Assembly (NCBI GenBank): GCA_045811525.1
Contig: JBJMTV010000005.1
Location: 1-64,000, forward strand
Source of the DNA: VAZQ01 sp045811525
GTDB taxonomy: Bacteria > Pseudomonadota > Alphaproteobacteria > Rhizobiales > Xanthobacteraceae
DNA length: 64,000 nucleotides
Reading direction: 5' to 3'
This document shows positions 62,571-64,000 of the stretch, in pieces (within the stretch, counting starts at the first letter, position 1; each line of letters begins with the position of its first letter). The notes beneath the pieces were generated by a model. That model did no database searches and was not told the DNA's origin. It worked only from the letters and a program-made list of their open reading frames with translations. The position numbers and the translations under genes were made by a program.

Positions 62571-63911
62571 ATGGCTCGCAGATATTTCGGCACTGATGGC
62601 ATCCGTGGCCGCGCCAATGGCGTGATCACCCCCGAGCTGGCGCTCAAGGTCGGTCAAGCCGCCGGCCTCGCTTTTCGCCGTGGCGATCATCGCCACCGCG
62701 TGCTCATCGGCAAGGATACCAGGCTGTCCGGCTACATGATCGAGACCGCCCTGGTCGCCGGCTTCACGTCCGTGGGTATGGACGTCTTGCTCACTGGCCC
62801 CATTCCTACGCCCGCTGTCGGCATGCTGACCCGCTCTATGCGTGCTGATCTCGGGGTGATGATCTCGGCCTCGCACAATCCCTACGACGACAACGGCATC
62901 AAATTATTCGGCCCGGATGGGTTCAAGCTCAATGATGATGTGGAGCAGCAGATCGAAATCCTGATCGACTCCGATCTGGCCAAAAAGCTCGCCAAGAGCG
63001 CCGATCTAGGCAGGGCGAAGCGCATTGATGGTGTGCAGGATCGCTACATCGAGTTCGCTAAACGCACGCTGCCGCGCAACCTTTCACTCGGGGGCCTGCG
63101 CGTGGTGATCGATTGCGCGCACGGGGCCGGCTATCGCGTCGCCCCCGAAGCTTTGCGCGAGCTCGACGCGGAAGTTATTGCCTTGGGCGTCGAGCCTGAC
63201 GGGTTCAACATCAACCGCGAATGCGGCTCCACCGAGCCGAGTGCGCTTTGCCAGAAAGTGAAGGAGATGCGGGCGGACGTCGGTATCGCGCTCGATGGCG
63301 ATGCCGATCGGGTGGTGATTGCCGACGAGCGCGGCCGCATCGTCGATGGCGACCAGTTGCTGGCGGTGATCGCGGAGAGCTGGAGGGCCGACGGGCGGCT
63401 GACCAGCCCGGGCATCGTCGGAACGGTGATGTCCAATCTGGGATTCGAGCGCTACCTGACCAGCCTCGGTCTCGAGCTGGTCCGCACACCGGTGGGTGAT
63501 CGTTATGTGCTCGAGCACATGCGGCGCCACGACTACAATGTGGGCGGGGAGCAATCGGGGCACATCATCTTTTCTGATTACGCCACGACCGGCGACGGGC
63601 TCGTCGCTGCGCTTCAGGTGCTCGCAGTGGTGAAGAAGCTGGGCGAGCCCGTCTCGCAGGTATGCCACCGGTTCGAGCCGCTGCCGCAGGTCCTGAAGAA
63701 TGTCCGCTATCAGAGCGGCATGCCGCTCGAGAATGCGGGTGTGCGTTCCGCGATCAGGGATGCCGAGGCGCGGCTTGACGGACATGGTCGCCTCCTCGTG
63801 CGGCCATCCGGGACCGAGCCTGTGATCCGCGTGATGGGCGAGGGGGATGACAAGGTCTTGGTAGAAGAGGTGGTCGATGGGGTGGTGGACGCCCTGATCC
63901 GGGCCGCCTGA
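62571..63911 (+). CDS. glmM: Phosphoglucosamine mutase GlmM
   Basis: A 446-residue alpha-D-phosphohexomutase starting MARRYFGTDGIRGRANGVIT. Active Ser101 lies in MISASHNPYDDNGIK, the Mg-binding loop is ALDGDADRVV, the sugar-binding loop is GGEQSGHIIF, and the C-terminal phosphate-binding RPSGTEPVIRVMGEG is intact. GlmM converts glucosamine-6-P to glucosamine-1-P for UDP-GlcNAc, peptidoglycan and LPS; it needs activation by Ser phosphorylation. ATG 62571 is preferred over GTG 62562. A short hairpin follows the stop. Family certain. Confidence 0.97.
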   Translation: MARRYFGTDGIRGRANGVITPELALKVGQAAGLAFRRGDHRHRVLIGKDTRLSGYMIETALVAGFTSVGMDVLLTGPIPTPAVGMLTRSMRADLGVMISASHNPYDDNGIKLFGPDGFKLNDDVEQQIEILIDSDLAKKLAKSADLGRAKRIDGVQDRYIEFAKRTLPRNLSLGGLRVVIDCAHGAGYRVAPEALRELDAEVIALGVEPDGFNINRECGSTEPSALCQKVKEMRADVGIALDGDADRVVIADERGRIVDGDQLLAVIAESWRADGRLTSPGIVGTVMSNLGFERYLTSLGLELVRTPVGDRYVLEHMRRHDYNVGGEQSGHIIFSDYATTGDGLVAALQVLAVVKKLGEPVSQVCHRFEPLPQVLKNVRYQSGMPLENAGVRSAIRDAEARLDGHGRLLVRPSGTEPVIRVMGEGDDKVLVEEVVDGVVDALIRAA

Positions 63912-63930
63912 CGCTCTCTCCTGAATAGCG

Positions 63931-63950
63931 CCCCTGGGCCGAGCCAGGGG
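63931..63950 (+). terminator. Hairpin after glmM, possible terminator
   Basis: CCCCTGG and CCAGGGG (63931-63937 with 63944-63950) form a 7-bp GC-rich stem with a 6-nt loop, 19 bp after the glmM stop. There is no T-tract, so termination efficiency is doubtful. Confidence 0.4.
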
Positions 63951-64000
63951 AGTGGGGCAGGTGCTCTGTCCCGAACGTCTTATGCACTTTGGAATAGCTG

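Overview
This is a 64 kb, high-GC (low 60s percent by eye) chromosomal segment from an alphaproteobacterium, most probably Hyphomicrobiales near the Bradyrhizobium / Rhodopseudomonas / Rhodoplanes group. The evidence is a chpT phosphotransferase and a ctrA master regulator flanking one cheA-cheW-cheY cluster, an alphaproteobacterial fliJ, a DUF1134/EipA envelope gene, an imuA-imuB-dnaE2 mutagenesis operon behind a GTTC-N7-GTTC LexA box, and several tripartite tricarboxylate transporter (TTT) genes with Bug-type receptors.

Layout. 1-3.4 kb: 5' end of a tctA gene, a divergent TPP-dependent enzyme, a DUF971 protein and an H-NS-like protein. 3.4-4.2 kb: a gene graveyard (HepT-like and GIY-YIG remnants) ending at tRNA-Val(CAC). 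4.2-17.3 kb: conserved core with a coiled-coil membrane protein, eipA, cysQ, chpT, cheA, cheW, cheY, a FrsA-like hydrolase, an aldo/keto reductase, ctrA, fliJ, and an ECF sigma/anti-sigma pair. 17.3-26 kb: GST, GT87 membrane glycosyltransferase, aspartate aminotransferase, DUF992, an EF-G-like GTPase, orphan msrP and a zinc-ribbon membrane protein. 26-34.3 kb: cyclase-tctC-tctB-tctA operon, a DUF1330 gene, a livHMGF permease/ATPase operon without receptor, and a cupin. 34.3-53.4 kb: a dense accessory catabolic region. 53.4-64 kb: two tandem exported paralogues, dnaE2-imuB-imuA, a FMN-dependent alpha-hydroxyacid dehydrogenase and glmM.

The region most likely to hold an undescribed system is 38.6-53.4 kb. 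On the plus strand five closely spaced genes encode an M24-family enzyme with an altered metal site, a short ATP-grasp/swivelling-His protein with no recognisable acceptor domain, two D-2-hydroxyacid dehydrogenases and a Bug receptor. On the minus strand seven co-oriented genes encode a D-2-hydroxyacid dehydrogenase, an apparently circularly permuted ROK-type kinase, the three subunits of a molybdenum hydroxylase, an HD protein whose six putative ligands match HD-domain diiron oxygenases (PhnZ/MIOX type) rather than a phosphohydrolase, and a cyclase-family hydrolase. Together they look like an uptake-plus-oxidation route for an unidentified hydroxylated, possibly aromatic or heterocyclic, acid; the substrate cannot be read from the sequence.

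Starts were chosen from Shine-Dalgarno spacing and family N-termini. No CRISPR array, complete insertion sequence, rRNA operon or intact prophage was seen.
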